The notes under the pieces were generated by a model. That model did not search any database, was not told where the DNA came from, and worked only from the letters and a program-made list of their open reading frames with translations. A program made the position numbers and the translations under genes. DNA of 64,000 nucleotides, taken from contig CAKSFM010000005.1 in NCBI GenBank assembly GCA_934454525.1, positions 62,001 to 126,000 of the forward strand, in the 5' to 3' direction. Positions 17,783 to 26,479 of the stretch are shown here, one piece after another. Position 1 is the first letter of the stretch, and the number at the start of each line of letters is the position of its first letter. This DNA comes from an uncultured Clostridia bacterium. GTDB taxonomy: Bacteria > Bacillota > Clostridia > UMGS1883.

Positions 17783-18866
17783 ACTGCGGAACGAACGAAA
17801 ATTCACTTCCGCCGGGAAGTCCGCGCGCAAGTGCATAAATATCGCTTCCGCGGCATTCAAGCTGAAAAATTTCATCCGGTTTAAGCTGTGCGCCCCTTGC
17901 TGCAACAGGCAGGGCGGCGCTTTTTTTTATGCTTCTCAAAAGCGCCGCACCACGCTCATTAAATGCAAGCGGACGAATATAACTCGGTTTCGGATAATTC
18001 CTGAAAGTGTTCGCCGCAAGAATATTGCACATAACACGGCGAATCCGCCCGGCAGTATATCGGCGGCAAAGTGCGGCTGAAAGTATTTCATCAAATGTGT
18101 TATATTTTGCGGCTTTTATCAGGCGCACGGCAATTTCGCGGTTGCAGTCGGCAAACTGCGTCAGATAATCGCAGTCTGCCGTTTTCAGCTTTGCTGCAAT
18201 CATGATGTCAAGGCTGTTTGTGAAAAGTGCGCCGGCTGCGCTGCTTTTTTTCAGCAATCTGCGCGCAGCGGACGCGGAATAATCTGCCGCCTGCTCGGAA
18301 TCATCATTATAGCCGGCATTTTCTCTCGTTATTGTAACGGGAACAATGTGTGAGCCGAGCTTGCCGAGTGCAGCAATATATTCAACCGCAAGAATATTAT
18401 TGGGCGATTTCAAAAGCTTTCCGTCAACGCCGAGCGCTTCAAAACGTGCGCGCGGAAAAGATTTTCCCTCCGCAAGCTTTTCAGACAATGAATTTTTAAA
18501 CGCTGCACTTTCATTTGAAATAAGCTCAGCGGCAGATGCAAGCTCGGAAATATCGCCGCACTCGCTGCCGAACCAAAGCTCATCCGCAATGCCGAGCGAT
18601 TCAGTTAGCTCCACAGCACCGCAGGCAAACCTTTCGGCAGCACCGAGCGCATAAACAAGCGGAAGCTCAATCACGAGGTCCGCACCGCCGCGGACGGCAG
18701 CTTCCGCGCGCATTTTTTTGTCAAAGACGGCACATTCTCCGCGCTGAACAAAATTGCCGCTCATAATCGCAATAACAGCCGCGCCGCCGTTTCGCATTTT
18801 ATCAAGCAGCAGCCTGTGTCCTGAATGAAAAGGATTGAATTCTGCAATAACCGCCCGTACCCTCAT
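17760..18866 (-). CDS. tmcAL: tRNA(Met) cytidine acetate ligase TmcAL
   Basis: TmcAL (YlbM family) makes N4-acetylcytidine at the wobble base of elongator tRNA-Met using acetate and ATP. The N-terminus RAVIAEFNPFHSGHRLL holds the nucleotidyltransferase HxGH motif (His14-His17), followed by MSGNFVQRGECAVFDK, which is family-specific. The 368-residue length is slightly below 400. I start at ATG 18866, behind AAGGGTGA on the minus strand. It has its own promoter between it and the MATE gene. Confidence 0.93.
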   Translation of the reverse strand: MRVRAVIAEFNPFHSGHRLLLDKMRNGGAAVIAIMSGNFVQRGECAVFDKKMRAEAAVRGGADLVIELPLVYALGAAERFACGAVELTESLGIADELWFGSECGDISELASAAELISNESAAFKNSLSEKLAEGKSFPRARFEALGVDGKLLKSPNNILAVEYIAALGKLGSHIVPVTITRENAGYNDDSEQAADYSASAARRLLKKSSAAGALFTNSLDIMIAAKLKTADCDYLTQFADCNREIAVRLIKAAKYNTFDEILSAALCRRYTAGRIRRVMCNILAANTFRNYPKPSYIRPLAFNERGAALLRSIKKSAALPVAARGAQLKPDEIFQLECRGSDIYALARGLPGGSEFSFVPQFISQPRL

Positions 18867-18895
18867 AAAAATCACCCTTATTTTTTCTTTATTGT

Positions 18896-18924
18896 ACTTT
18901 ATCACATCGGGCAGCAAAAGTCAA
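18896..18924 (-). promoter_or_regulatory. Sigma-A promoter of tmcAL
   Basis: Minus strand: TTGACT (18919-18924), 17-bp spacer, TAAAGT (18896-18901). About 30 bp before the tmcAL start. Confidence 0.75.
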
Positions 18925-18944
18925 CGCACAATACGCTGATAATA

Positions 18945-20357
18945 TCAGACTGCGGCATTGTTATGTCTGCCGGAGCCAAGCTCGCGAAAGGTTTTTACTA
19001 TTACGATAAGAGCAATAATAAACGTAATAATGTCAGCGGCGGGGAAGGAGTAAAGAATACCGTTCAGTCCCCAAAACATCGGGAAAATTATCGGAAGGGA
19101 TACGCCGAACACAATCTCGCGCGACATGGTAACAATTGTTGACTCAACAGCCTTTCCGAGTGCCTGAAGATATATGAATGTACCTTTGTTAACCGTTGCA
19201 AGAACCATGGTACAAAGATAAATGCGGAAGCTTCGCACCGCAAAAGCGGTGTAAAACGAGCTTTCATTTCTTGCCCCAAACAGACCGATGAGCGCATGAG
19301 GGAATAGTTCAACAATAATCAGTGCTGCCGCGCCAACGGCAGCCTCGGCGGCAAGCAAGTATATAAACAGTTTTCTTACGCGGTCGGGTCTTTCCGCACC
19401 CATATTGAAGCCTGCAATCGGAATACAGCCGGCAGCAATGCCGATTGCAACCGATATTGCTATCTGAAAGAATTTCATAACTATACCCAGCACCGCGAGC
19501 GGTATCTGCGAATATTCCTGCTGCGAAAACACAGGGTCAAGAGCGCCGTACTTGGTGCACATATTCTGAACCGCAGCCATCGATAAAACAAGCGATATTT
19601 GCGCAAGAAAGCTCGTCAGACCGAGCGCAAGAAATTTTTTAATCGGTTTTGCAAAAAATCCGAAGCAGCTTTTGTCAAGATGAAAGGTTTTCATCCGGAA
19701 AAGATACCAAACGGAGAACGCCGCCGTGACGATCTGACCGATAACAGTGGCAATTGCTGCGCCTGCCATTCCCATTTTCAGCGGAAAAATAAAGATTGGG
19801 TCAAGAATAATATTTGTAATGGCGCCGGAAACGGTTGCAAACATGGCAAATCGGGGACTGCCGTCCGAACGGATAATCGGATTCATTGCCTGTCCGAACA
19901 TATAAAACGGCATCCCGAGGACAATCCAAAAATAGTATTCCTTTGCGAATTTAAATGTTTCACTGTTTGCTTTCCCTCCGAAAATTGTTAAAATCGGGTC
20001 GGTAAAAGCAAGATAAATGACTGTCAGAACAATGCTTGACAGAATACAAAGCAGAATTGCGCTGCCGATGCTTTTCCGCGCAGTAGCAGAATCTTTTTTT
20101 CCGTGGCAAAGACTTGCAAAGGCGCAGCAGCCATCGCCAATCATAACCGATATACCGAGCGCTGCCACGGTTATGGGAAACACAACAGTGTTCGCTGCAT
20201 TCCCGTACGAGCCGAGATAGCTTGCATTTGCGATAAACAGCTGATCGACAACATTGTAAAGTGCAGCGACAATCAGCGAAATAACGCACGGCACGGAATA
20301 TTTTTTTATAAGAGCGCCGAGCGGCGCTGTTTCAAGATAAGATTTTGTCTGTTCCAT
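18945..20357 (-). CDS. MATE family efflux transporter
   Basis: A 470-residue exporter with 12 hydrophobic helices in two halves. The opening PLGALIKKYSVPCVISLIVAALYNVVDQLFIA-like segment and GAAIATVIGQ match MATE (NorM/DinF-type) transporters, which export cationic drugs using Na+ or H+. ATG 20357 follows GGAGGTATTTT. Upstream lie a consensus promoter, operator-like repeats and a long hairpin at the 5' end of the mRNA, so expression is probably regulated. Confidence 0.9.
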   Translation of the reverse strand: MEQTKSYLETAPLGALIKKYSVPCVISLIVAALYNVVDQLFIANASYLGSYGNAANTVVFPITVAALGISVMIGDGCCAFASLCHGKKDSATARKSIGSAILLCILSSIVLTVIYLAFTDPILTIFGGKANSETFKFAKEYYFWIVLGMPFYMFGQAMNPIIRSDGSPRFAMFATVSGAITNIILDPIFIFPLKMGMAGAAIATVIGQIVTAAFSVWYLFRMKTFHLDKSCFGFFAKPIKKFLALGLTSFLAQISLVLSMAAVQNMCTKYGALDPVFSQQEYSQIPLAVLGIVMKFFQIAISVAIGIAAGCIPIAGFNMGAERPDRVRKLFIYLLAAEAAVGAAALIIVELFPHALIGLFGARNESSFYTAFAVRSFRIYLCTMVLATVNKGTFIYLQALGKAVESTIVTMSREIVFGVSLPIIFPMFWGLNGILYSFPAADIITFIIALIVIVKTFRELGSGRHNNAAV

Positions 20358-20381
20358 AAAATACCTCCGGAATATAAAAAT

Positions 20382-20429
20382 AATGAGCAGCGGAAACAAT
20401 TGGATTTACGCTTGTTTCCGCTACTCATT
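20382..20429 (-). promoter_or_regulatory. 18-bp hairpin at the 5' end of the MATE transcript
   Basis: AATGAGCAGCGGAAACAA (20382-20399) pairs with TTGTTTCCGCTACTCATT (20412-20429) with one mismatch and a 12-base loop. The transcript predicted from the promoter at 20439-20468 would begin within a few bases of it. On the minus strand it is followed by ATTATTTTTATATT, so it could act as an attenuator, a 5' stabiliser or a repressor-binding dyad. Confidence 0.7.
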
Positions 20430-20438
20430 GCGGAATGG

Positions 20439-20468
20439 ATTATATCAGATTTTTTCTGAAAAAGTCAA
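20439..20468 (-). promoter_or_regulatory. Sigma-A promoter of the MATE gene
   Basis: Minus strand: TTGACT (20463-20468), 18-bp spacer, perfect TATAAT (20439-20444). TCAGA/TCTGA inverted arms lie between the two hexamers. Confidence 0.85.
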
Positions 20469-20485
20469 GTGTTTTTCTGAAAAAA
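20450..20485. repeat. Two TTTTTCTGAAAAA repeats 21 bp apart over the MATE promoter
   Basis: Near-identical palindromic units occupy 20451-20463 and 20472-20484, exactly 21 bp apart, i.e. two helical turns. The first touches the -35 and spacer, the second lies just upstream of the -35. This arrangement is typical of a dimeric regulator binding cooperatively on one DNA face. No regulator gene is adjacent. Confidence 0.6.
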
Positions 20486-20620
20486 TTTTACTGCGTGAAT
20501 GTTGAATCCGAACAGTTTTTCAGCTCTCTCGGAATCCGTCCGAACGGAGTGCGTTTTCCTTGAAATGCAGAATTTGGCTTAAAACAGTAAGAAAATGTTT
20601 GTGAATGGCTCTTTATGCGG

Positions 20621-20649
20621 TTGACTTTTTGCATAAAAAATAGTATGAT
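20621..20649 (+). promoter_or_regulatory. Sigma-A promoter of the Nudix-mtaB pair
   Basis: TTGACT (20621-20626), 17-bp spacer, TATGAT (20644-20649). The leader that follows contains a G/C-rich hairpin TGCGGC / GCCGCA (20668-20684) before the ribosome binding site. Confidence 0.8.
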
Positions 20650-20710
20650 ACAATAAGTGATTTATTGTGCGGCGAAGCGCCGCATTGTCCAAGGAAAGGA
20701 GTGAAGCCGC

Positions 20711-21268
20711 GTGGCTTCAATAACTGATTTTAAGGAAAAAACAGTGTCAAAGGATTATATTTTCAACGGAGAAATAATCAAGCTCCGTGTTGATACGGTT
20801 ACAACGCCGTTCGGAAATACCGCAACGCGCGAAATCGTTGAGCATCCGGGCGGAGTCTGCATTGTTCCGATAACGGATGACGGAAAGGTTATAATGGAGT
20901 GGCAGTATCGCCGCCCGTTTGATAAAAATCTGTATGAACTCCCGGCAGGTAAGCTTTTTCCGGGAGAAGATCCGCTTGAATGCGGAAAGCGTGAGCTTGA
21001 GGAAGAAACAGGAATGTGTGCAAGGCGGTATGTGAGTCTTGGATATATGCAGCCAACGCCCGGTTTTTGCACGGAGGTGCTGCATATGTATGCGGCATTC
21101 GATTTGTATGAGGGAACAGCAAATCCCGATGAGGATGAATTTATAGAAACAGAGCTTGTGCCGCTTGAAACGCTTGTTGACAAGGTTCTTTCCGGAGAAA
21201 TAACGGATGGAAAAACCTGTATTGCGCTTTTAAAGGCATATGAACTCAGACGCAGAGGAATGATTTGA
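20711..21268 (+). CDS. Nudix hydrolase, ADP-ribose pyrophosphatase type
   Basis: A 185-residue enzyme likely to split ADP-ribose or similar nucleoside diphosphate sugars. The Nudix box GX5EX7REXXEEXG is complete: it opens GKLFPGEDPLE and closes KRELEEETG (about residues 79-100). The preceding VIMEWQYRRPFDKNLYELPAG is typical of the ADP-ribose subfamily. GTG 20711 follows AAGGAAAGGAG by nine bases. GAAGCC and GGCTTC flank the GTG, so the start codon sits in a small hairpin loop. The stop overlaps the mtaB start as ATGA. Confidence 0.92.
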   Translation: MASITDFKEKTVSKDYIFNGEIIKLRVDTVTTPFGNTATREIVEHPGGVCIVPITDDGKVIMEWQYRRPFDKNLYELPAGKLFPGEDPLECGKRELEEETGMCARRYVSLGYMQPTPGFCTEVLHMYAAFDLYEGTANPDEDEFIETELVPLETLVDKVLSGEITDGKTCIALLKAYELRRRGMI

Positions 21269-22557
21269 TGAAGGTCGCATTTTGCGCGCTCGGCTGCAAG
21301 GTCAATCAGTATGAGGCGGATTGCTATGCGCAGCTTTTTAAACAGCGCGGCTATGAAATTTCGTCATTTGACGAAAAATGTGATGTGTATGTTATAAATA
21401 CCTGTTCCGTTACGAATATCGGAGAGCGGAAAAGCCGCCAAATGATTCGGCGCGCAAAAAAAATGAACCCGTCGGCTGTGATTGCCGTGACGGGTTGCTA
21501 TGCGCAGGTTAAGGCGGCGGATATTAAAGGCATGCCCGAGGTGGACGTTGTTATCGGAACATCGGGCAGGCACTTGATATGCGACTTAGTTGAAGCGGTG
21601 ATGCGCGGAGAAAATGCCGAGCATTGCGCTGATATAATGAAAGAGCGCACTTACGAAGAGATGGAATGTGCGGGGGAAACCGAGCGCACACGTGCATATA
21701 TAAAAATTGAGGACGGCTGCAATAACTTTTGTTCCTACTGCATAATTCCTTATGCGCGCGGACCGGTGCGTTCGCGCAGGGCGGAGAATGTTCTTGCCGA
21801 AGCGGCGCGCCTTGCGGAAAGCGGATTCCGCGAGCTTGTGCTGACCGGGATAAGCATTTCATCATACGGCAAGGATTTGGAAGAAAATATTGCGCTCGGG
21901 GATATTATAAACCGCGTTTCGGAAATCAACGGGATTGAGCGTGTGCGGCTCGGAAGCATTGATCCGCGTATTTTCGATGACGCTTTTATAGGCTTGCTTG
22001 CCGCGAATAAAAAGGTTTGCCGCCAGTTCCATATTTCGCTGCAAAGCGGAAGTGCCGGAGTGCTTGCAAGAATGAATAGGAAATACACGCCCGGGCAATA
22101 TCTTTCGGCAGTTGAAAAAATACGCCGGGCGATGCCCGACGCAGCGATAACAACCGATATTATCTGCGGCTTCCCCGGAGAAACCGACAGCGAATTTGAG
22201 GAAACGATAGAATTTGTGAAAAAGGCGCGCTTCGCACGGGTGCACGTTTTCCCATATTCAGAACGGGAGGGAACGGCTGCCGCCAAAATGAAACAGATTA
22301 ATAAGGATGTGCGCGAAAGGCGCGCAAAAGAGCTTTCCGAAATAACGGAAAGAATCCGCGCCGAATTTGAAGAATCTTTTATCGGAAGAACTCACAGCGT
22401 TTTGTTTGAACAAAGCGCAGACGGCGTGAGCGAGGGTCTTACGAAAAACTATCTGCGCATCTATGTAAACAGCAAAAGACCGCTTGATTCCGAGCTTCAC
22501 GCAGTGAAAATCACGGGAAGAGAAAACGGCAGGCTTACGGGAGTGCTTGCAGACTAA
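21268..22557 (+). CDS. mtaB: tRNA t6A37 methylthiotransferase MtaB
   Basis: Radical-SAM enzyme that converts t6A37 to ms2t6A37 in tRNAs reading ANN codons. It has the N-terminal UPF0004 cysteines (CALGCKVNQYE, INTCSVTN and GCYAQ), the radical-SAM cluster motif CNNFCSYCIIPY, and a C-terminal TRAM-like region. The 429-residue length is right. ATG 21268 overlaps the Nudix stop; a TTG three bases earlier is less likely. Its 3' end overlaps the convergent gene by four bases. Confidence 0.95.
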   Translation: MKVAFCALGCKVNQYEADCYAQLFKQRGYEISSFDEKCDVYVINTCSVTNIGERKSRQMIRRAKKMNPSAVIAVTGCYAQVKAADIKGMPEVDVVIGTSGRHLICDLVEAVMRGENAEHCADIMKERTYEEMECAGETERTRAYIKIEDGCNNFCSYCIIPYARGPVRSRRAENVLAEAARLAESGFRELVLTGISISSYGKDLEENIALGDIINRVSEINGIERVRLGSIDPRIFDDAFIGLLAANKKVCRQFHISLQSGSAGVLARMNRKYTPGQYLSAVEKIRRAMPDAAITTDIICGFPGETDSEFEETIEFVKKARFARVHVFPYSEREGTAAAKMKQINKDVRERRAKELSEITERIRAEFEESFIGRTHSVLFEQSADGVSEGLTKNYLRIYVNSKRPLDSELHAVKITGRENGRLTGVLAD

Positions 22558-23252
22558 TTCCTGCTCATTCCTCCGAATGAAACATCGGCGGCTTCACTTT
22601 CCATGTTGCAGCCGAGGCGGTAAAACGGAACACGCGTTAAAAGCTTATCCGCCAAGGTAAGCATTTTATCCATTTCGGCAATGTCGTTGGTTCTCAGCGT
22701 TTGTGTAATCACCGTTGGTATTGCAGCGGCAGGGTCAATTTTTTCAATGTGATTCATGCTGTCGCGCTCAAGAATGCAGATTCCCTTTACAGGAGCAATC
22801 ATATTTTCGCCCATATTTTCCTTGCCGCGCCATGGTGTTCCGCAAACGTAGAATTTATCATCAATCAGCCTTAAAATCGGCTTGTCACCGTTGACAACAA
22901 CGGCGCGGCTGCCGAATTTTTTCAGCCAGAGCGATATGTGCGTTGTTTTTCCTGTACCGCTCACGGCCGTGAAGAGGTATGCCTGTCCGTCAACGGCGAT
23001 TGCGGCGCAGTGCATCAGCATTGCATCAAAGTCGAGAATTTTGCGGCAAATCACGCGGTATATTTCCAGACATTCAAGATATCCGTCCGGAAATTCGGGG
23101 TTTTCCGCTATTGCCTTGCGCATTGCAGCGCTGCTTGCTTCTGCCGTGAAATCCGAATTCGTGCAGTCGGTTATGTAGTCGCGGCAAAAGCTTTCCGTGT
23201 ACGGAAGTTTGTTTTTTATTTCAATAACAAGTCCGGCTATTTTTATAAACAT
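22554..23252 (-). CDS. HPr-kinase/PEPCK-like protein of unknown role
   Basis: A 232-residue protein with one clear nucleotide-binding signature, AVSGTGKTTHISLW (a P-loop like that of HPr kinase/phosphorylase and PEP carboxykinase), then VVVNGDKPILR and GTPWRGKENMG, which resemble the downstream metal and phosphate loops of the same fold. Such short HPrK-like proteins occur in Clostridia next to peptide-modification or unknown genes. Here no partner is adjacent, so the substrate is unknown. ATG 23252 follows GGAGAGGA. Confidence 0.8.
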   Translation of the reverse strand: MFIKIAGLVIEIKNKLPYTESFCRDYITDCTNSDFTAEASSAAMRKAIAENPEFPDGYLECLEIYRVICRKILDFDAMLMHCAAIAVDGQAYLFTAVSGTGKTTHISLWLKKFGSRAVVVNGDKPILRLIDDKFYVCGTPWRGKENMGENMIAPVKGICILERDSMNHIEKIDPAAAIPTVITQTLRTNDIAEMDKMLTLADKLLTRVPFYRLGCNMESEAADVSFGGMSRN

Positions 23253-23273
23253 ATGATTATTCCTCTCCGATAA

Positions 23274-23303
23274 CCGCGGCAGAGTGCATGCATCCCGCCG
23301 CGG
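23274..23303 (-). other. 5' UTR hairpin before the HPrK-like gene
   Basis: CCGCGGC (23274-23280) pairs with GCCGCGG (23297-23303); the loop contains TGCATGCA. It ends about 20 bases before the start codon and close to the ribosome binding site, so it could affect translation. Confidence 0.45.
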
Positions 23304-23319
23304 TGCAGTATTATTAATA

Positions 23320-23348
23320 ATTATATAATATCGGGGAAGAATAATCAA
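23320..23348 (-). promoter_or_regulatory. Sigma-A promoter of the HPrK-like gene
   Basis: Minus strand: TTGATT (23343-23348), 17-bp spacer, perfect TATAAT (23320-23325). The -35 overlaps the last codons of the upstream small membrane-protein gene. Confidence 0.8.
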
Positions 23349-23749
23349 CAGTATTTTTTCCGGAAAATAAGTTTTTCTTTGAAGGCAGACGCGGCGGCGC
23401 ACCAGATGAAAGCGGACAGAATATAAATTCTGACGGAATTATCAGCCTCCGTAAATATCAAAGCTGCCGCAGCAGGCAGGTAAAGCAAAAGCTTTTTCGG
23501 TGAGGACAGCGCGATAATACCTGCCGCAAAAACCGCAAGAATCCGAAAAAGTTCAAAATCGTATTCAGAGCAAAGCTTCACGAAAATATCGGAAATAACG
23601 GCGCCCATCGGTATTTCCCATAAAAATGACGGTTTGATATTGAAAAATGCATATAAAATAAAAACAGCCGTGAAGCAAAGCCATGCCGGCAAAAGACCGA
23701 GCGCGGCGCAAAGTGTAAAGGAAATTACAAGATAAAATAGTTTATACAT
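23345..23749 (-). CDS. Small membrane protein, function unknown
   Basis: A 134-residue hydrophobic protein with about four transmembrane helices and a basic C-terminus KEKLIFRKKYC. I recognise no family. The ribosome binding site AGAGGTGAAAACTG before ATG 23749 supports it as real. It lies just upstream of the HPrK-like gene on the same strand, but that gene has its own promoter. It diverges from hflX. Confidence 0.65.
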   Translation of the reverse strand: MYKLFYLVISFTLCAALGLLPAWLCFTAVFILYAFFNIKPSFLWEIPMGAVISDIFVKLCSEYDFELFRILAVFAAGIIALSSPKKLLLYLPAAAALIFTEADNSVRIYILSAFIWCAAASAFKEKLIFRKKYC

Positions 23750-23852
23750 CAGTTTTCACCTCTTCATATCTTCGGTATTTATTATTTTATCCCATGCGTG
23801 AAAGTATGACAGTTTTTTTTAAGAAATAAAAGGAAAATCGGAGGGATATTTC

Positions 23853-25118
23853 TTGCACGAAACAGAAAAAGAAACGGAACGCGCAATTCTGTGCGGAGTC
23901 CATACGGGAACAAACAGTGTTTTGGATGATACAACGGAGGAAACGATTGCAGAGCTTCGCGAGCTTGCGCAAACGGCATCGGCGGAGGTTGTCGGGGAAA
24001 TGCTTCAGAACAAGGAACATCCCGAGGCGTCAACGTATTTCGGCGAGGGCAAAATGGAGGAGCTGCGCGAAGCATGCAGCGCACTCGGCGCAACGCTGCT
24101 TATTTTTGACGATGAACTGACGGGCAGTCAGATTCGTAATATTGAAAAAATAACAGGTGTGCGGACAATTGACAGAAGTACGCTTATTCTTGACATTTTT
24201 GCGTCGCGTGCGCGTTCGGGTGAGGGTAAAATACAGGTTGAGCTTGCTCAGCTTAAATATAATCTGCCGCGGCTTTCCGGCATGGGAACGCAGCTTTCAA
24301 GGCTCGGCGGAGGTATCGGAACGCGCGGTCCCGGTGAAACAAAGCTTGAAACGGATCGCCGCCACATTCACAGAAGAATATATTCGCTTGAGGATCAGCT
24401 GCGGGAAATCACGGAAAGGCGCAGGGTTCTCAGAGCGCGCAGAGAAAAGGAAAATGCATATTCCGCAGCTCTTGTCGGTTATACAAATGCAGGAAAAAGC
24501 ACAATTCTTAATTATTTTACCGGTGCGGAGGTTTTTGCAAAGGATATGCTTTTTGCAACGCTTGACCCAACGGTGCGCAAGCTGGAGCTTTCGGATGGCA
24601 GAAACGCAGTTCTGACCGATACTGTCGGATTTATCAGAAAGCTGCCGCATCACCTGATAGAAGCGTTTAAATCAACGCTTGACGAGGCAATTTCAGCCGA
24701 TGTCCTGGTTCATGTTATTGACTGTGCCGATCCGGATATAGAGGTGCATATCGCCGTTGTTGACAAGCTTTTGAGCGAGCTTGGCTGCCGTGCATCGCGC
24801 ACTGTTGCGGTCTTTAATAAATGCGATATTGCTTCTCCTGCCGCTTCGCGACCGGAGGGAAGATATACCGACTACGTTTATGTCAGCGCAAAAACGGGCG
24901 AGGGCATGGATAAGCTTCTCGAAACGCTTGAGGATGCATTGCCCGGAAAAAAACGGCGTGTTACAGCACTTATTCCATATAGCGACAGCCGCACGGCGGC
25001 GCAGCTTCATGACAGCGAGGTAATCCTTTCCGAAAGCTATGAAAATGACGGCGTAAAAGTAACACTCTATGCAGATGAGAAAACATACGCTGCAATCAGA
25101 AATTATATAATCGGTTAA
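23853..25118 (+). CDS. hflX: GTPase HflX
   Basis: Ribosome-binding GTPase that splits stalled ribosomes under stress. The 421-residue protein has the HflX N-terminal domain (STYFGEGKMEELRE; RTLILDIFA), the glycine-rich linker GGIGTRGPGETKLE, and G motifs GYTNAGKST (209-217), DTVGFIRKLPHHL and FNKCD. TTG 23853 is the start, behind a GGAGGG site. It is followed at short distance by the TRIC and YigZ genes. Confidence 0.96.
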   Translation: MHETEKETERAILCGVHTGTNSVLDDTTEETIAELRELAQTASAEVVGEMLQNKEHPEASTYFGEGKMEELREACSALGATLLIFDDELTGSQIRNIEKITGVRTIDRSTLILDIFASRARSGEGKIQVELAQLKYNLPRLSGMGTQLSRLGGGIGTRGPGETKLETDRRHIHRRIYSLEDQLREITERRRVLRARREKENAYSAALVGYTNAGKSTILNYFTGAEVFAKDMLFATLDPTVRKLELSDGRNAVLTDTVGFIRKLPHHLIEAFKSTLDEAISADVLVHVIDCADPDIEVHIAVVDKLLSELGCRASRTVAVFNKCDIASPAASRPEGRYTDYVYVSAKTGEGMDKLLETLEDALPGKKRRVTALIPYSDSRTAAQLHDSEVILSESYENDGVKVTLYADEKTYAAIRNYIIG

Positions 25119-25130
25119 CGGAGGTTTTCC

Positions 25131-25775
25131 ATGAACAGTATTGCATATGCGATTGAATTGCTCGGAACAGCTGCTTTCGCAGTTTCCGGCGCGCTTACGG
25201 CAATAAAAAAGAATATGGATTTATTCGGTGTTATAGTGCTCGGACTGACGACAGCTGTCGGCGGAGGAATTATACGCGACGTTATTCTCGGTATAACTCC
25301 GCCCAACACTTTCCGCAATCCCGTGTATGCGGCGGTGGCGGTTTTTATGTCGGTTGCCGCATTTGTTACATATATTTTCCGGGGAAGATTTTCGGAAAAG
25401 AGCGGGAAAATATTCAGTTTTCTCATGTTTGCGGCAGATTCCGTCGGTTTGGGTGCATTTTCCGTGTCGGGTGTTGCCTCGGCAGTTTCCGCAGGCGAAC
25501 ACGGACTCTTTCTGCTTGTTTTTGTCGGCGCACTTACGGCTGTGGGCGGCGGAGTGATGCGCGATATATTTGCGCGCGATATGCCTTATATTTTCAGAAA
25601 GCACATATATGCGGCGGCATCGGTTGCAGGCTCGCTCCTTGCTTCGCTTTTGTGGAATATTGCCGGAAAGGATGCGGCAATGCTTTCCGGTATGTGCATG
25701 GTAATTGCAATCAGGCTGCTTTCGGCATATTTTCGCTGGAATCTGCCGAGGATAACGGAGGGTGACGGCAAATGA
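25131..25775 (+). CDS. TRIC/UPF0126 family membrane channel
   Basis: A 214-residue protein with about seven hydrophobic helices formed by two repeats. Each repeat holds the glycine-rich motif TAVGGGIIRDVILG or TAVGGGVMRDIFAR, with a conserved aspartate after Arg. This is the UPF0126 (YadS/YicG, trimeric intracellular cation channel) family; some members are channels, others have been linked to glycine uptake. ATG follows GGAGG, 12 bases behind hflX. It overlaps the next gene by four bases. Confidence 0.88.
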   Translation: MNSIAYAIELLGTAAFAVSGALTAIKKNMDLFGVIVLGLTTAVGGGIIRDVILGITPPNTFRNPVYAAVAVFMSVAAFVTYIFRGRFSEKSGKIFSFLMFAADSVGLGAFSVSGVASAVSAGEHGLFLLVFVGALTAVGGGVMRDIFARDMPYIFRKHIYAAASVAGSLLASLLWNIAGKDAAMLSGMCMVIAIRLLSAYFRWNLPRITEGDGK

Positions 25776-26410
25776 ACGATTATAAAACGGTGCTGAAAGC
25801 TGCCAAAGCTGAAATGGTTGAACGGAAAAGCCGCTTTATCGGATATTGTGCACCCGTAAAAAACGAGGACGAGGCAATTGCTTTTATAAATGAGGTGCGC
25901 ACTGCGAACCGTGAGGCATCGCACAATGTATATGCATATGTAGTCCGCGATAATAATATAATGCGCTACAGTGATGACGGCGAACCGGCAGGCACTGCCG
26001 GCGTTCCTGTGCTTGAGGTCATCAGAAAAGGCGGACTTACCGATATCTGCGTTGTGGTAACGCGGTACTTCGGCGGTGTGCTTCTCGGTGCCGGCGGACT
26101 TGTCCGTGCTTACGGAAAAGGTGCAAAAATAGGAATTGACGCGGCACAGAGAGTTCATATGCTCAGCTGCACAACATACCGCGTTGCCTGTGACTACACA
26201 ACTTACGGAAAGATTGAGTATGCTGTGAATAACGGCGGTTTTATAAGCGGAGAAACGCTTTTTGAAGATGATGTTAAAATGAATATCAGTGTTCGGACGG
26301 GGGAGGAACCCCGATTTGAAAAGATGATTGCAGACATATCGCGCGGCAGCGCCGTCTGCACCAAAACGGGCGAAGAATTTACCGCCGTTCCGTACGAAAA
26401 CGAAGAATAA
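25772..26410 (+). CDS. YigZ/IMPACT family protein
   Basis: A 212-residue protein of the UPF0029 (IMPACT N-terminal) family. Family motifs are visible: EIKSRF-like ERKSRFIGYC, ASHNVYAYV, YSDDGEPAGTAGVPVL, VVTRYFGGVLLGAGGLVRAY. The C-terminal half matches the DUF1949 domain. The molecular role of bacterial YigZ is not settled; eukaryotic IMPACT affects translation control. The start overlaps the TRIC gene as ATGA. Confidence 0.92.
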   Translation: MNDYKTVLKAAKAEMVERKSRFIGYCAPVKNEDEAIAFINEVRTANREASHNVYAYVVRDNNIMRYSDDGEPAGTAGVPVLEVIRKGGLTDICVVVTRYFGGVLLGAGGLVRAYGKGAKIGIDAAQRVHMLSCTTYRVACDYTTYGKIEYAVNNGGFISGETLFEDDVKMNISVRTGEEPRFEKMIADISRGSAVCTKTGEEFTAVPYENEE

Positions 26411-26417
26411 ATTTGTG

Positions 26418-26446
26418 TTGACATACAATTGCACACATGGTATATT
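26418..26446 (+). promoter_or_regulatory. Sigma-A promoter of the alpha-galactosidase gene
   Basis: TTGACA (26418-26423), 17-bp spacer, TATATT (26441-26446), about 35 bp before the start. I did not find a convincing catabolite (cre) site in or near it. Confidence 0.8.
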
Positions 26447-26479
26447 ATACCGGAAGGATAAAATGAAAGGGAGAATAAT

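Noticed and set aside
22258..22500. Minus-strand frames within mtaB
   Set aside because: MtaB has all its iron-sulfur motifs and fills the region; the opposite frames show no family match.
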